Shown here piece after piece: positions 42,494 to 50,752 of a stretch of DNA of 64,000 nt. Location: the NCBI GenBank assembly GCA_902168105.1, contig CABHOY010000065.1, positions 62,001 through 126,000 on the forward strand. Reading direction: 5' to 3'. The notes under the pieces are model-generated. The model had not been told where the DNA came from. It searched no databases and worked only from the letters and a program-made list of their open reading frames with translations. The translations under genes and the position numbers were made by a program. Each line of letters starts with the position of its first letter. The stretch's first letter is position 1. Source of the DNA: an uncultured Flavihumibacter sp. Lineage in GTDB: Bacteria > Bacteroidota > Bacteroidia > Chitinophagales > Chitinophagaceae.

Positions 42494-43534
42494 ATGCAGG
42501 TATTACAGTTTACGGATAAAGGTATTTATTGCCCGGCAGGTGATTTTTATATTGACCCCTGGCAACCCGTAGAGCGGGCGATCATCACCCATGCACATTC
42601 CGACCATGCCCGTTATGGCAATAAACATTACCTCTGTCATCATGATAGTGTCGCCCTTCTCCAGTTAAGGCTCGGGCAGGATATCAGCGTACAAGGCATC
42701 GCCTTCGGCGAAACTATCCGGTATAATGGTGTAACAGTATCCCTGCATCCGGCAGGACATATTATCGGATCGGCCCAGGTGCGTGTTGAACAGGAAAACG
42801 AGGTATGGGTTTTCAGTGGTGATTATAAAGTAGAGAATGACGGTATATCAGGACAGTTTGAACCGGTACGCTGTAATACGTTCATTACCGAATGCACCTT
42901 TGGTCTTCCCATCTATAACTGGCAGCCGCAGGCTGTTATCTTCAGTAATATCAGGCAGTGGATACAGGACAACCAGGTAGCCGGCAAGAATAGTGTGCTG
43001 TTGGGGTATAGCCTGGGGAAAGCCCAGCGGCTATTGTATAATCTGAGAGATGTTACGGAGCAGATCTGGGCGCATGGAGCTATTTATATTCCCCACCAGT
43101 TACTGAGAGAGAAAGGCTGGGACCTGCCTGAAATCCATCGTATTACCCCGGACACGCCTCCGTCTGTGTATAAGAACAATCTTATTATCGGTCCGCCGTC
43201 TGCGGCAGATTCCTCCTGGATGCGCCGCTTTAATCCATATGCCTTAGGCGTATGCAGCGGATGGATGCAGGTGAGAGGAAATATGCGCCGCCGTAATGCA
43301 GATGCCGGCTTTGCATTGTCCGACCATGCCGACTGGATAGGGTTGCTGCAGGCTGTAAAAGCTACGGGGGCAGAGAAGGTATATACTACCCACGGCTTCA
43401 GCAGTGTCTTCGCCCGTTACCTCACGGAGAACGGCATCGCTGCACAGGAAGTAAAAACGGAATACGGCGATATGGATGAAGAAACAGGTATCCCGGAAGC
43501 CGTTAATAATGAGAGCAATAATACCCCGTTATGA
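42494..43534 (+). CDS. Ligase-associated DNA exonuclease (metallo-beta-lactamase fold)
   Basis: About 346 residues, started at the ATG at 42494 (MQVLQFTDKGIYC), where the family similarity begins; an in-frame ATG at 42470 adds eight residues. Metal ligands are in ITHAHSDHARYG, HPAGHIIGSAQV, FSGDYK and the C-terminal SDHADW and THG. It belongs to the beta-CASP-like exonucleases encoded next to ATP-dependent ligase, Lhr-type helicase and a metallophosphoesterase in many bacteria. It overlaps the ligase gene by four bases (ATGA), so both are translated together. Role: end processing in DNA repair. Confidence 0.9.
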   Translation: MQVLQFTDKGIYCPAGDFYIDPWQPVERAIITHAHSDHARYGNKHYLCHHDSVALLQLRLGQDISVQGIAFGETIRYNGVTVSLHPAGHIIGSAQVRVEQENEVWVFSGDYKVENDGISGQFEPVRCNTFITECTFGLPIYNWQPQAVIFSNIRQWIQDNQVAGKNSVLLGYSLGKAQRLLYNLRDVTEQIWAHGAIYIPHQLLREKGWDLPEIHRITPDTPPSVYKNNLIIGPPSAADSSWMRRFNPYALGVCSGWMQVRGNMRRRNADAGFALSDHADWIGLLQAVKATGAEKVYTTHGFSSVFARYLTENGIAAQEVKTEYGDMDEETGIPEAVNNESNNTPL

Positions 43535-45123
43535 AAGAATTTGCCGCACTGATAAAAATATTAAGCAATAGCACCAAGACCAATGAAAAGCTGGATGCGC
43601 TAAGCCGCTATCTAGCCACTGCAGACGCTCCCGACCGGCTTTGGGTATTAGCGTTGTTCACCGGCCGGCGGCCTAAACGTACGGTCAATGCCACTCAGCT
43701 CAGTACCTGGTGCTTGCAAATGACAGGTTTACCTGCCTGGTTATACGAGGAATGTTATCATACAGTGGGCGATCTCGCAGAAACCATCGCCCTTCTGCTA
43801 CCTCCCGGTAAAAGCATCTCTGTCCATCCGTTACACTATTGGATCGAACAACTCATACAACTTGAAAAAGCCGAAGAATCTATCAAACAGGCTTTTATTC
43901 TCAAGGCCTGGGAAGAACTTGATACCAGTGAAAGGTTCGTGTTCAATAAGCTGATCACCGGTGGCTTCCGTATTGGCGTGTCGCAGAAAATGATGGTGAA
44001 TGCGCTGGCCAATACTTATAATATCCCCGCCCCTACTATCTCACATATGATCAGCGGGAACTGGGACCCTCAACAAACCACTATAGAGGCCCTGCTCAGT
44101 GAGAATATTACGGAGGCCGACGCCTCCAAACCTTTCCCTTTTTACCTCGCCTACGCACTGGAGATTGATCCATCCGAACTGGGCGCTCCTGAACAATGGC
44201 AGGCAGAATGGAAATGGGACGGGATCCGCGGACAGATCATCAAACGTAACGGACAATTGTTTGTATGGTCGCGCGGGGAAGAGCTGATCACTGAAAAATT
44301 TCCTGAATATCAGCCATTGCTGGAAGCATTACCGGAGGGTACGGTACTGGACGGGGAGATCCTCACTTTTACAGATGGCTTTCCCCTTCCCTTTCAAACG
44401 CTGCAAACGCGTATAGGGCGGAAGAATGTAACCCGGAAACAATTACAGGAAGCGCCTGTGGTATTCCTCAGTTATGACCTGCTGGAATGGAAAGGAGAAG
44501 ACATACGTACAACGGCATTGCAGGAACGTCGTTTACTTTTGGAGCAGGTAGTGGAACAGATCAATCATCCAGCCCTTCGTTTGTCGCCCGCTATTACTTT
44601 CCACGACTGGGACGAACTGGCCCGTTTCAGGATGCAGGCACGGGAAAAGGGCAGTGAAGGATTGATGCTGAAAAAGCTGGACTCAAGCTACCAGGTGGGT
44701 CGCAAACGCGGCGACTGGTGGAAATGGAAGATCGATCCGCTTACCATCGATGCTGTGATGATCTATGCTCAGAAAGGACATGGCCGGCGCTCCAATCTTT
44801 ATACGGACTATACCTTTGCCGTCAGGGACGGAGATCAGCTGGTATCATTTACCAAAGCTTATTCCGGCCTGACTGACAAGGAGATCAATGAAGTAGATAA
44901 CTGGGTAAAAAGGAACTCGCTCGAGAAATTTGGTCCGGTCAGAACGGTCAAACCGGAACTGGTGTTCGAGATCGGCTTTGAAGGAATTGCCGCGTCCAAC
45001 AGGCATAAGTCAGGAGTGGCCCTGCGTTTTCCCCGTATACTCAGGTGGCGGAAAGACAAACCTCCTGCCGAGATCAATACCCTGGAAGATCTACAGCAGC
45101 TACTGCGAACACATAAACAATAA
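43531..45123 (+). CDS. ATP-dependent DNA ligase
   Basis: A 530-residue ligase of the LigB/Lig-associated-repair type. An N-terminal helical DNA-binding domain (about 1-190) precedes the adenylation domain with the AMP-acceptor Lys in EWKWDGIRGQ, followed by VLDGEIL, SEGLMLKKLDSSY and KWKID (motifs III to V), and a C-terminal OB fold ending in FPRILRWRKDK. It seals nicks using ATP, in addition to the housekeeping NAD-dependent LigA. It overlaps the exonuclease gene by four bases; the usual partners lhr and pdeM are 5.6 kb away. Confidence 0.95.
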   Translation: MKEFAALIKILSNSTKTNEKLDALSRYLATADAPDRLWVLALFTGRRPKRTVNATQLSTWCLQMTGLPAWLYEECYHTVGDLAETIALLLPPGKSISVHPLHYWIEQLIQLEKAEESIKQAFILKAWEELDTSERFVFNKLITGGFRIGVSQKMMVNALANTYNIPAPTISHMISGNWDPQQTTIEALLSENITEADASKPFPFYLAYALEIDPSELGAPEQWQAEWKWDGIRGQIIKRNGQLFVWSRGEELITEKFPEYQPLLEALPEGTVLDGEILTFTDGFPLPFQTLQTRIGRKNVTRKQLQEAPVVFLSYDLLEWKGEDIRTTALQERRLLLEQVVEQINHPALRLSPAITFHDWDELARFRMQAREKGSEGLMLKKLDSSYQVGRKRGDWWKWKIDPLTIDAVMIYAQKGHGRRSNLYTDYTFAVRDGDQLVSFTKAYSGLTDKEINEVDNWVKRNSLEKFGPVRTVKPELVFEIGFEGIAASNRHKSGVALRFPRILRWRKDKPPAEINTLEDLQQLLRTHKQ

Positions 45124-45165
45124 GGATTTCTGAAGGAATATTAAGGCAAATTAGTATATTGTACT

Positions 45166-45173
45166 TAATTTTG
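45166..45173 (+). promoter_or_regulatory. Bacteroidota -7 box for the Lrp-type gene
   Basis: TAATTTTG fits TAnnTTTG and lies 31 bases before the ATG at 45205. No convincing -33 element. Confidence 0.45.
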
Positions 45174-45204
45174 CTTTTGAAATGGAACATTATTCTATAC
45201 TGAC

Positions 45205-45708
45205 ATGAATAACCTGGGAAATACCAAAAAAGAAAACGCAACTGAAAACATTGCGCTGGACGAAAAGGACATTGCCATTCTCCAGTTGCTGGAGGAAGAT
45301 GCCAAGATGACCATCCGCGACCTTGCTGCAAGGCTCAATCTAAGCGCCACTCCTGTCTATGAACGTATCCGTAAAATGGAGCAGGCCGGCGTTATCAGGC
45401 AGTATGCCGCTATTGTTGATCCCAGTAAGATTGATAAAGCCCTGACTGTACTATGTTATATTTCCCTGAAGGAACACGGTAAAAAAGCAGGCTCTAAATT
45501 CATCAAAGAGATCACATCTTTTCCTGAAGTAATGGAATGCCTCAACATCTCCGGTCAGTTTGATTTTATGCTGAAGGTGCAGGTAAAAGACATGCTTGCC
45601 TATCACGAGTTCAACGTAAATAAACTGGGAGAGCTGGATAATATCCGTCACATGGAGAGCGTATTCGTCATGTCAGTGATCAAGGCTACGCACCGGGTGG
45701 TATATTAA
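45205..45708 (+). CDS. Lrp/AsnC-family transcriptional regulator
   Basis: A 167-residue regulator with an N-terminal winged helix-turn-helix (DIAILQLLEEDAKMTIRDLA, then LNLSATPVYERIRKMEQAGVI) and a C-terminal RAM/AsnC ligand-binding domain (MECLNISGQFDFMLKVQVKD). Such proteins bind amino acids and control amino-acid metabolism. Its targets are not evident here. It is convergent with the small exported protein gene; only five bases separate the stops. Confidence 0.93.
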   Translation: MNNLGNTKKENATENIALDEKDIAILQLLEEDAKMTIRDLAARLNLSATPVYERIRKMEQAGVIRQYAAIVDPSKIDKALTVLCYISLKEHGKKAGSKFIKEITSFPEVMECLNISGQFDFMLKVQVKDMLAYHEFNVNKLGELDNIRHMESVFVMSVIKATHRVVY

Positions 45709-45713
45709 GCTGT

Positions 45714-46301
45714 TTACAGCTTTTCAAAGCCTTCATAACCGGGGAAAAGAATATAAGTGTTGATACTTTCCCCTTCCGGATGAATGGCAATAGCAGTACA
45801 TACCTGTTTACTACCTTTTGCTGTTGTCATTTCAAACGCGATACCTTCTTTTTTCACATCGTAAAGTGTGATCTTCCTGCCTTTCAGTTTATCCTGATAC
45901 TGTGCCACGACTTTGATAGCAGGAAACAATTTTTTCACTTCAATATAAGAGCTGCCTACTTTCAGTCCTTTTGCTGTTTTAAAGGATGGTGTATTTACGC
46001 GGACCTGTTTTACAACCATTGCTTCTTTGCCATTGGTTTCTTCTCTTACAGAATAAACGGCCAGGTAACGGGAGGAATCGATGCTATTATCTTTTTTGTG
46101 GCTGTACCATATACCCCAGGCCTTTCCCATGGCAGCGTCTCCTCCGTCTGCAGGCCCGAGTAGTGTAGCCATCTCTTCGGTCGTAGCGCCTATTTTGGTG
46201 TTCCCGATATACTTACCCGGTTCTATTTTCCAGGCTGTTTGTGCCATTGCCGGTGCTATCATCAGCAGTAATGCCGCCCCTAAAATGTAAAGGTGTTTCA
46301 T
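45714..46301 (-). CDS. Small exported protein of unknown function
   Basis: About 195 residues, started at 46301 (MKHLYILGAALLLMI) because a clear signal peptide ending in AMA-QT begins there; a longer in-frame start would run into the region of the divergent gene. The mature part (WKIEPGKYIGNTKIGATTEEMATLLGPADG, then SSYIEVKKLFP) resembles proteins with internal BLIP/SmpA-like alpha-beta repeats, where an IG-x-T/S-x-x-E pattern repeats twice. No enzyme motif. Periplasmic or lipid-free exported. Divergent from the S66 peptidase gene, with start codons only 72 bases apart. Confidence 0.75.
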   Translation of the reverse strand: MKHLYILGAALLLMIAPAMAQTAWKIEPGKYIGNTKIGATTEEMATLLGPADGGDAAMGKAWGIWYSHKKDNSIDSSRYLAVYSVREETNGKEAMVVKQVRVNTPSFKTAKGLKVGSSYIEVKKLFPAIKVVAQYQDKLKGRKITLYDVKKEGIAFEMTTAKGSKQVCTAIAIHPEGESINTYILFPGYEGFEKL

Positions 46302-46373
46302 AGTTCTTCTTTTATGCAAAGAAAACAAAAAACAGGCCACATCGCTTTTATAAATAATGCTTACATTAATATT

Positions 46374-47420
46374 ATGAATCGTAAACATTTCCTGTCAGCA
46401 CTTGCCACCACAGCAGGACTTATCACCTTACCGTCAATCAGCCGTTCACAACAGGCCGCTGTAGCTATGCAGCCACATGAAGAAAGATCTCTTATTCCAC
46501 CTTACCTCAAACGCGGAGATACTATTGGTATCACCTGTCCGGCGGGACATATCACGCTGGATGAAATAAAGCCAGCTATTAATATCATGCAAAGCTGGGG
46601 ATTTAAGATACGTGTAGGCAGCACTGTTAACAAAAGTGATTTCAGCTTCGGAGGTACGGACCAGGAACGCCGGCAGGATATGCAACAAATGCTGGATGAT
46701 CCTGGTATTCACGCTATCATGTGCGCCCGAGGTGGTTATGGAAGCGCGCGCATTATAGATCAACTGGACTTCTCGCGTTTCACACAACAGCCGAAATGGA
46801 TCATCGGTTTTAGTGATATCACCGTGTTGCATTGTCATATTAATCGCCTGTACGGTATTGCTACTTTACACTCAAAGATGTGCAATAGTTTTCCGGATGA
46901 CTTCAGCAAAGCAGAACCTATCGTACAACAAACTATTTCATCTATAAGAGATGCATTGTCAGGTCAGCAATTGCACTATACTACTTTTTCTGACTCACGC
47001 AATCGTGCAGGTAGTGCCAAAGGCATTTTAATTGGCGGAAATCTCTCTATGATCCAGAGTGTGCTGGCTACTAATTCCGAGTTAAATACTAATGGTAAGA
47101 TCCTCTTTCTTGAAGAAGTTGGTGAATATTTATACAGTCTCGACCGCATGTTCAACAGCCTGCAACGTGCACATAAACTGGATAACCTTGCAGGATTGAT
47201 CATAGGCGGTTTCAACCGCATTAAACCTGATGATCCGGGTGAGGAATTTGGCAGAACAGTGTATGATATTGTAATGGAGAAAGTGAAGGATCTTAAGTAT
47301 CCGGTATGCTTTGGATTTCCTGTGGGGCATCAGAAGGATAATTACGCACTGAAGTGTGGTGTGATGCACCAGTTGGTGATTGGGCAACAGGAAGTAACGC
47401 TGGATGAGGTGAGGGGGTAG
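46374..47420 (+). CDS. LD-carboxypeptidase, peptidase family S66
   Basis: About 348 residues, started at 46374 (MNRKHFLSALATTAG), which begins a signal-like segment with a possible twin-arginine-type RKHFL; the longer in-frame start at 46293 overlaps the divergent gene. The Ser-Glu-His triad of S66 is visible as Ser in MCARGGYGSARI, Glu in LFLEEVGEYLYSLDRM and His in GFPVGHQKDNYAL. The enzyme trims the D-Ala from tetrapeptides during murein recycling (LdcA) or cleaves microcin-like peptides (MccF); an exported form is less usual than the cytoplasmic LdcA. A strong terminator follows. Confidence 0.9.
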   Translation: MNRKHFLSALATTAGLITLPSISRSQQAAVAMQPHEERSLIPPYLKRGDTIGITCPAGHITLDEIKPAINIMQSWGFKIRVGSTVNKSDFSFGGTDQERRQDMQQMLDDPGIHAIMCARGGYGSARIIDQLDFSRFTQQPKWIIGFSDITVLHCHINRLYGIATLHSKMCNSFPDDFSKAEPIVQQTISSIRDALSGQQLHYTTFSDSRNRAGSAKGILIGGNLSMIQSVLATNSELNTNGKILFLEEVGEYLYSLDRMFNSLQRAHKLDNLAGLIIGGFNRIKPDDPGEEFGRTVYDIVMEKVKDLKYPVCFGFPVGHQKDNYALKCGVMHQLVIGQQEVTLDEVRG

Positions 47421-47441
47421 ATGTTTGAATATAACTATCGC

Positions 47442-47479
47442 AACGAATTAGGGCTCAGTTACCTGAGCCCTAATTCGTT
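47442..47479. terminator. Terminator after the LD-carboxypeptidase gene
   Basis: AACGAATTAGGGCTCAG (47442-47458) pairs exactly with CTGAGCCCTAATTCGTT (47463-47479) around a four-base loop. Confidence 0.85.
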
Positions 47480-47562
47480 TACCTGATTACGTTTCCACGA
47501 AGGAAAGAGGCTTTATCAGGCCTGTATGATGCGAATATAGTTTTTTTCTCGAAATTGCTCAA

Positions 47563-48243
47563 ATGAAAATAATCTTAAGAAACCAATATCTTTCACGTCA
47601 GCGCTTCAATAGATATCTTATTGCCGCGGGTAATAATAACAAAAGAGCAAAAAGTCTCTATGCAGCAAATATAAAGTTGGCGCAGGCTTTTCATCCGGTT
47701 TTAAGCCAATTTGAGGTCGTTTTTCGAAATGCCTTAAACACAAAGTTAGCTGCTCATTTTAATGATCCTGATTGGATCATCAATCAAAAGAGAGGCTTTA
47801 TGAGTAATCCCATACTGGCTAGGTCACAATTCTTCCTGCGTAGCTCTGTTGAAAAGACCGAAAACAATCTACGTTATAAATCTATTCCCATTACGGCAGG
47901 TAAAATAATATCCGACCAGATGTTTGGCTTTTGGCTGGCGTTCTTTGTTCCTCACCATTATTCCCTAGTAAGCGGACAGCCGATTTACATTTTTTCCAAT
48001 AAGCCTTCAGGGGAAAACAGAGCCAGTTTACATCAGAAACTAGAGGATATTAAGAATTACAGGAATCGCATGAATCATTGTGAGCCGCTTTGTTTCAATG
48101 CAAATGTTATCGATTGCTCTCATGCGCTAGCAATAAGAACTTTACTATATCAGCTTATAGATTGGATGGATCCTGCATTAAGGCCTTATTTCGAAAGTAT
48201 AGATGCTATACAATCAAAAGCAGCACGGATTATGCGAATATAA
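47563..48243 (+). CDS. Abi-like (Abi_2/AbiF-type) HEPN protein
   Basis: A 226-residue helical protein of the Abi-like family. The body pattern LAQAFHPVLSQFEVVFRNALN, DQMFGFWLAFF and the C-terminal YRNRMNHCEP are typical. The last one holds R-x4-H (Arg167, His172), the catalytic signature of HEPN ribonucleases. Relatives cause abortive infection or cleave RNA under stress; I infer a defence or stress role. It is a single gene with no obvious antitoxin, set between the two halves of the DNA repair cluster. Its base composition is more AT-rich than that of neighbours, which fits acquisition by transfer. Confidence 0.8.
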   Translation: MKIILRNQYLSRQRFNRYLIAAGNNNKRAKSLYAANIKLAQAFHPVLSQFEVVFRNALNTKLAAHFNDPDWIINQKRGFMSNPILARSQFFLRSSVEKTENNLRYKSIPITAGKIISDQMFGFWLAFFVPHHYSLVSGQPIYIFSNKPSGENRASLHQKLEDIKNYRNRMNHCEPLCFNANVIDCSHALAIRTLLYQLIDWMDPALRPYFESIDAIQSKAARIMRI

Positions 48244-48369
48244 TAATGGCCTAATAATGATATAAATATCAAGTTGCAGCAGATTCTCTAATACCCTCAA
48301 CCCCATGTAGCCCCTTTTGTTTGTTTTTACTAACCGTCTTCTTATCTTACAGTAGCAATCCCACGACCC

Positions 48370-49083
48370 ATGAAAAGACATCTGACGCTGTTAATATTCT
48401 GTATTACAGCCCTCATTTCCTGTTCAAAAGATGATGAAAGCCCCGTCTTAAGGGAAGGGACCTATTCCAACAACGGCCTTGCTGTCGCTGGCCCAATTAC
48501 CTTGTACGTCGGCAATAAAACTATCACTGAAAGAAACTTCATTCACAGCTTCCTGGAAAGAAGGGCAAATAACTGGCTGACAGACAGCACCTTTAACGAA
48601 CGCACAGGAACGGACATCCAGTATTACCTTACATCCTTAACTATCCAGGGCGATACTATTGCCATTGATGTAAGCTCTCCGAACTATTTGGATACTTTCT
48701 ACATTAACAGTCTTTCCAATAATACAAGGCTATTGGTAGCTAACCGGGAATCCCTGGTAAAACCGCAGCTAATGGGTGATCTAGGCTGCGGGAATGTTGG
48801 AAGATACATCCGTATGAACCCACCCTCATACACCTGTGGATATTTAAATTATCCCAATAGCTATTGCACCGGTCGTAAACAGTTTCAGTTAAACATAGAA
48901 AACGATCACATCGTAATGCCGGTACTGACATACTGCTTTGTAAGGCCTATAGGCACCGGTATTAACTGCAATACATCTGAACGTTATGTCAACGACGAAT
49001 TTAACGCAGACATACGTGACAGCCTACATCCGGAAGATACGCTTGCCGTGCAGACCTATTTTGTAAATCTCTACAAGCAATAA
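48370..49083 (+). CDS. Lipoprotein of unknown function, first of a tandem pair
   Basis: A 237-residue lipoprotein with lipobox LISC (Cys18). The mature part has no motif I recognise. It contains TERNFIHSFLERR, a central RYIRMNPPSYTCGYLNYP with several Cys (four to six, probably disulfide-bonded), and ends HPEDTLAVQTYFVNLYK. The next gene, eight bases downstream, encodes a diverged copy with the same layout (DDIFIRTFLERNQ, IRKHPLLTYCAP, HTEDTLVIQT), so this is a local duplication. Envelope location is certain from the signal; function unknown. Confidence 0.78.
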   Translation: MKRHLTLLIFCITALISCSKDDESPVLREGTYSNNGLAVAGPITLYVGNKTITERNFIHSFLERRANNWLTDSTFNERTGTDIQYYLTSLTIQGDTIAIDVSSPNYLDTFYINSLSNNTRLLVANRESLVKPQLMGDLGCGNVGRYIRMNPPSYTCGYLNYPNSYCTGRKQFQLNIENDHIVMPVLTYCFVRPIGTGINCNTSERYVNDEFNADIRDSLHPEDTLAVQTYFVNLYKQ

Positions 49084-49091
49084 CATTCAAC

Positions 49092-49796
49092 ATGAAAAAT
49101 TCCCTGTTACTTATATGCGCGCTGTTACTTTGCAATAGCTGTAGTGAGGATGATGTGCCAACTATCTCTGTCGGTAATTTTGAAAGCACTGCCATGATCA
49201 AAAATGATCCGGTAGTTTTATATACAAAAGGTAAAGTCATTACAGATGACATCTTCATCAGGACTTTCCTCGAAAGAAATCAAATAGCAGCAACTTTTGA
49301 CTTTCCTGCCGGTTCGGCCACGTCTCCTATCCATGCTGTATTTAACAACAGTATTGCTGACAGTGCCTATTTAAGATATACTTCTAATGCGAGCGGTAAG
49401 GAGTTTATCTTCAACCAGGTTTATTATGATAACAATACCGCAGTATTTGTAGGGCGTGATAGCTTATGGATACCCACTGCTGAAGATGGCGAATTAAGTT
49501 GCACTAATGCTGGTCCACGTATCCGTAAACATCCGCTGCTCACCTATTGTGCTCCTATTGGTAATTTCGGTGAATGGATCTGTAAAGCACGGTTTCAGGT
49601 ACCGATAGTGATGAATGGAAATGACATTGCCATTCCTATTATCACCTATCACTTCAGTAACAAAACACAGGCATCATTATGTGGTATAGGCGAACAATAT
49701 ATTTTTGGTCAGCTGAATGAAGATGCACTGAAAACGATCCATACGGAGGATACATTGGTGATACAGACGAGGATGTTGGTGTTAGAGAAGAAGTAA
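49092..49796 (+). CDS. Lipoprotein of unknown function, second of a tandem pair
   Basis: A 234-residue lipoprotein with lipobox CNSC (Cys17), paralogous to the preceding gene. Shared landmarks are the N-terminal VGNFESTA against EGTYSNNG, TDDIFIRTFLERNQ, the Cys-bearing ELSCTNAGPRIRKHPLLTYCAP, and IHTEDTLVIQTRML at the end. Identity to the first copy is low, so the duplication is old or the proteins evolve fast. Both probably share one transcript. No function can be named. Confidence 0.78.
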   Translation: MKNSLLLICALLLCNSCSEDDVPTISVGNFESTAMIKNDPVVLYTKGKVITDDIFIRTFLERNQIAATFDFPAGSATSPIHAVFNNSIADSAYLRYTSNASGKEFIFNQVYYDNNTAVFVGRDSLWIPTAEDGELSCTNAGPRIRKHPLLTYCAPIGNFGEWICKARFQVPIVMNGNDIAIPIITYHFSNKTQASLCGIGEQYIFGQLNEDALKTIHTEDTLVIQTRMLVLEKK

Positions 49797-49866
49797 TATT
49801 GTAGACTAAACGTATAACATAGGTAAAATAAATACTGTACGAACTATAAAGTAACAACATTGATGA

Positions 49867-50229
49867 CTAGAGACTATCCAATAGGATATTACCATCTATA
49901 TGAAATTTGTCGTGCACACTTTTGACTATATTAATATTAGGAGCCTTACGGCCGCTCAGTATCTCTGAAAACAGAGATTTTGATATATCTAATTCACTCG
50001 CAAGCTGGCTTTGATTGAAGTGATGAATAGTCATGATATGAAGCAGGATAGCTTTAAAGTCTGGCTTAATTGGCATTGGGTATTCTTTCATCTCCCATAT
50101 CTCTACCGCTTTTGATAATTCATGTAGATGATTATCTTCTGCATCTGAAAGATTAGAAAAACCCTTCTGCAAATAAGATTCTATTGCAGCCATCGCTTCA
50201 TAGTACTGTTGCTTTGTTTCTATCTTCAT
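49867..50229 (-). CDS. higA: HigA-type antitoxin
   Basis: A 120-residue protein. The C-terminal half is an XRE helix-turn-helix (NQSQLASELDISKSLFSEILSGRKAPNINI), the N-terminal half a helical dimerisation part with HLHELSKAVEIWEMKEYPM, typical of HigA-like antitoxins of Bacteroidota. It follows the toxin gene by 21 bases, the toxin-first order usual in higBA. It neutralises HigB and represses the operon. Confidence 0.88.
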   Translation of the reverse strand: MKIETKQQYYEAMAAIESYLQKGFSNLSDAEDNHLHELSKAVEIWEMKEYPMPIKPDFKAILLHIMTIHHFNQSQLASELDISKSLFSEILSGRKAPNINIVKSVHDKFHIDGNILLDSL

Positions 50230-50250
50230 GTAGTATGTTTAATAAAAAAG

Positions 50251-50559
50251 TCACAAATCTTGTAATGTCCCTTTTTTATTATGGTCGTCATACTGAGCAT
50301 GTGTCAGTATATCTCTTATATACAAGGTTCTATTCTTGAAATGTATCATTGCTATAAGACGATAATTGTTACCTCCAATATTGAAGATATATCTGTCATT
50401 TCCTATAGCATCACAGGAATTAAATGTTTTCCTTAGCTCATTGAAATTGCTCCAATCTGCCTCCTTTGTTTTCTTGTACCACTCGTTTAATGGAACTACA
50501 GCCAAAGGATAATATTCGCCGAAAACCTTGATTGCTTTCAATGCTATGACAATCATCAA
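50251..50559 (-). CDS. higB: HigB-type toxin (RelE fold)
   Basis: A 102-residue protein of the HigB_toxin family: LNEWYKKTKEADWSNFNELRKTFNSCDAIGNDRYIFNIGGNNYRLIA is the family core, split here as PLNEWYKKTKEADW and NEFRK-like NELRKTF, then RYIFNIGGNNYRLIAMIHF and a C-terminal ILTHAQYDDH. HigB toxins cleave mRNA on the ribosome. First gene of the higBA operon. The start could be at either of two adjacent Met codons. Confidence 0.88.
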   Translation of the reverse strand: MMIVIALKAIKVFGEYYPLAVVPLNEWYKKTKEADWSNFNELRKTFNSCDAIGNDRYIFNIGGNNYRLIAMIHFKNRTLYIRDILTHAQYDDHNKKGTLQDL

Positions 50560-50752
50560 AAAAAACTTTTTGGTTGTTAAAGTTTGGTCGCATCGTTATA
50601 CGTTTTAGAGTAAAAGTTAAAACCCGGTTAGACGGCAATACAAATATACAGAACATATTTCGAATACTGAGAACATTATTCACAAATATGAAAATCAGAT
50701 TAATTTTATAAACTATCTCAATTTCCTCTCTTTTCCCTAATTTCATTACCCA

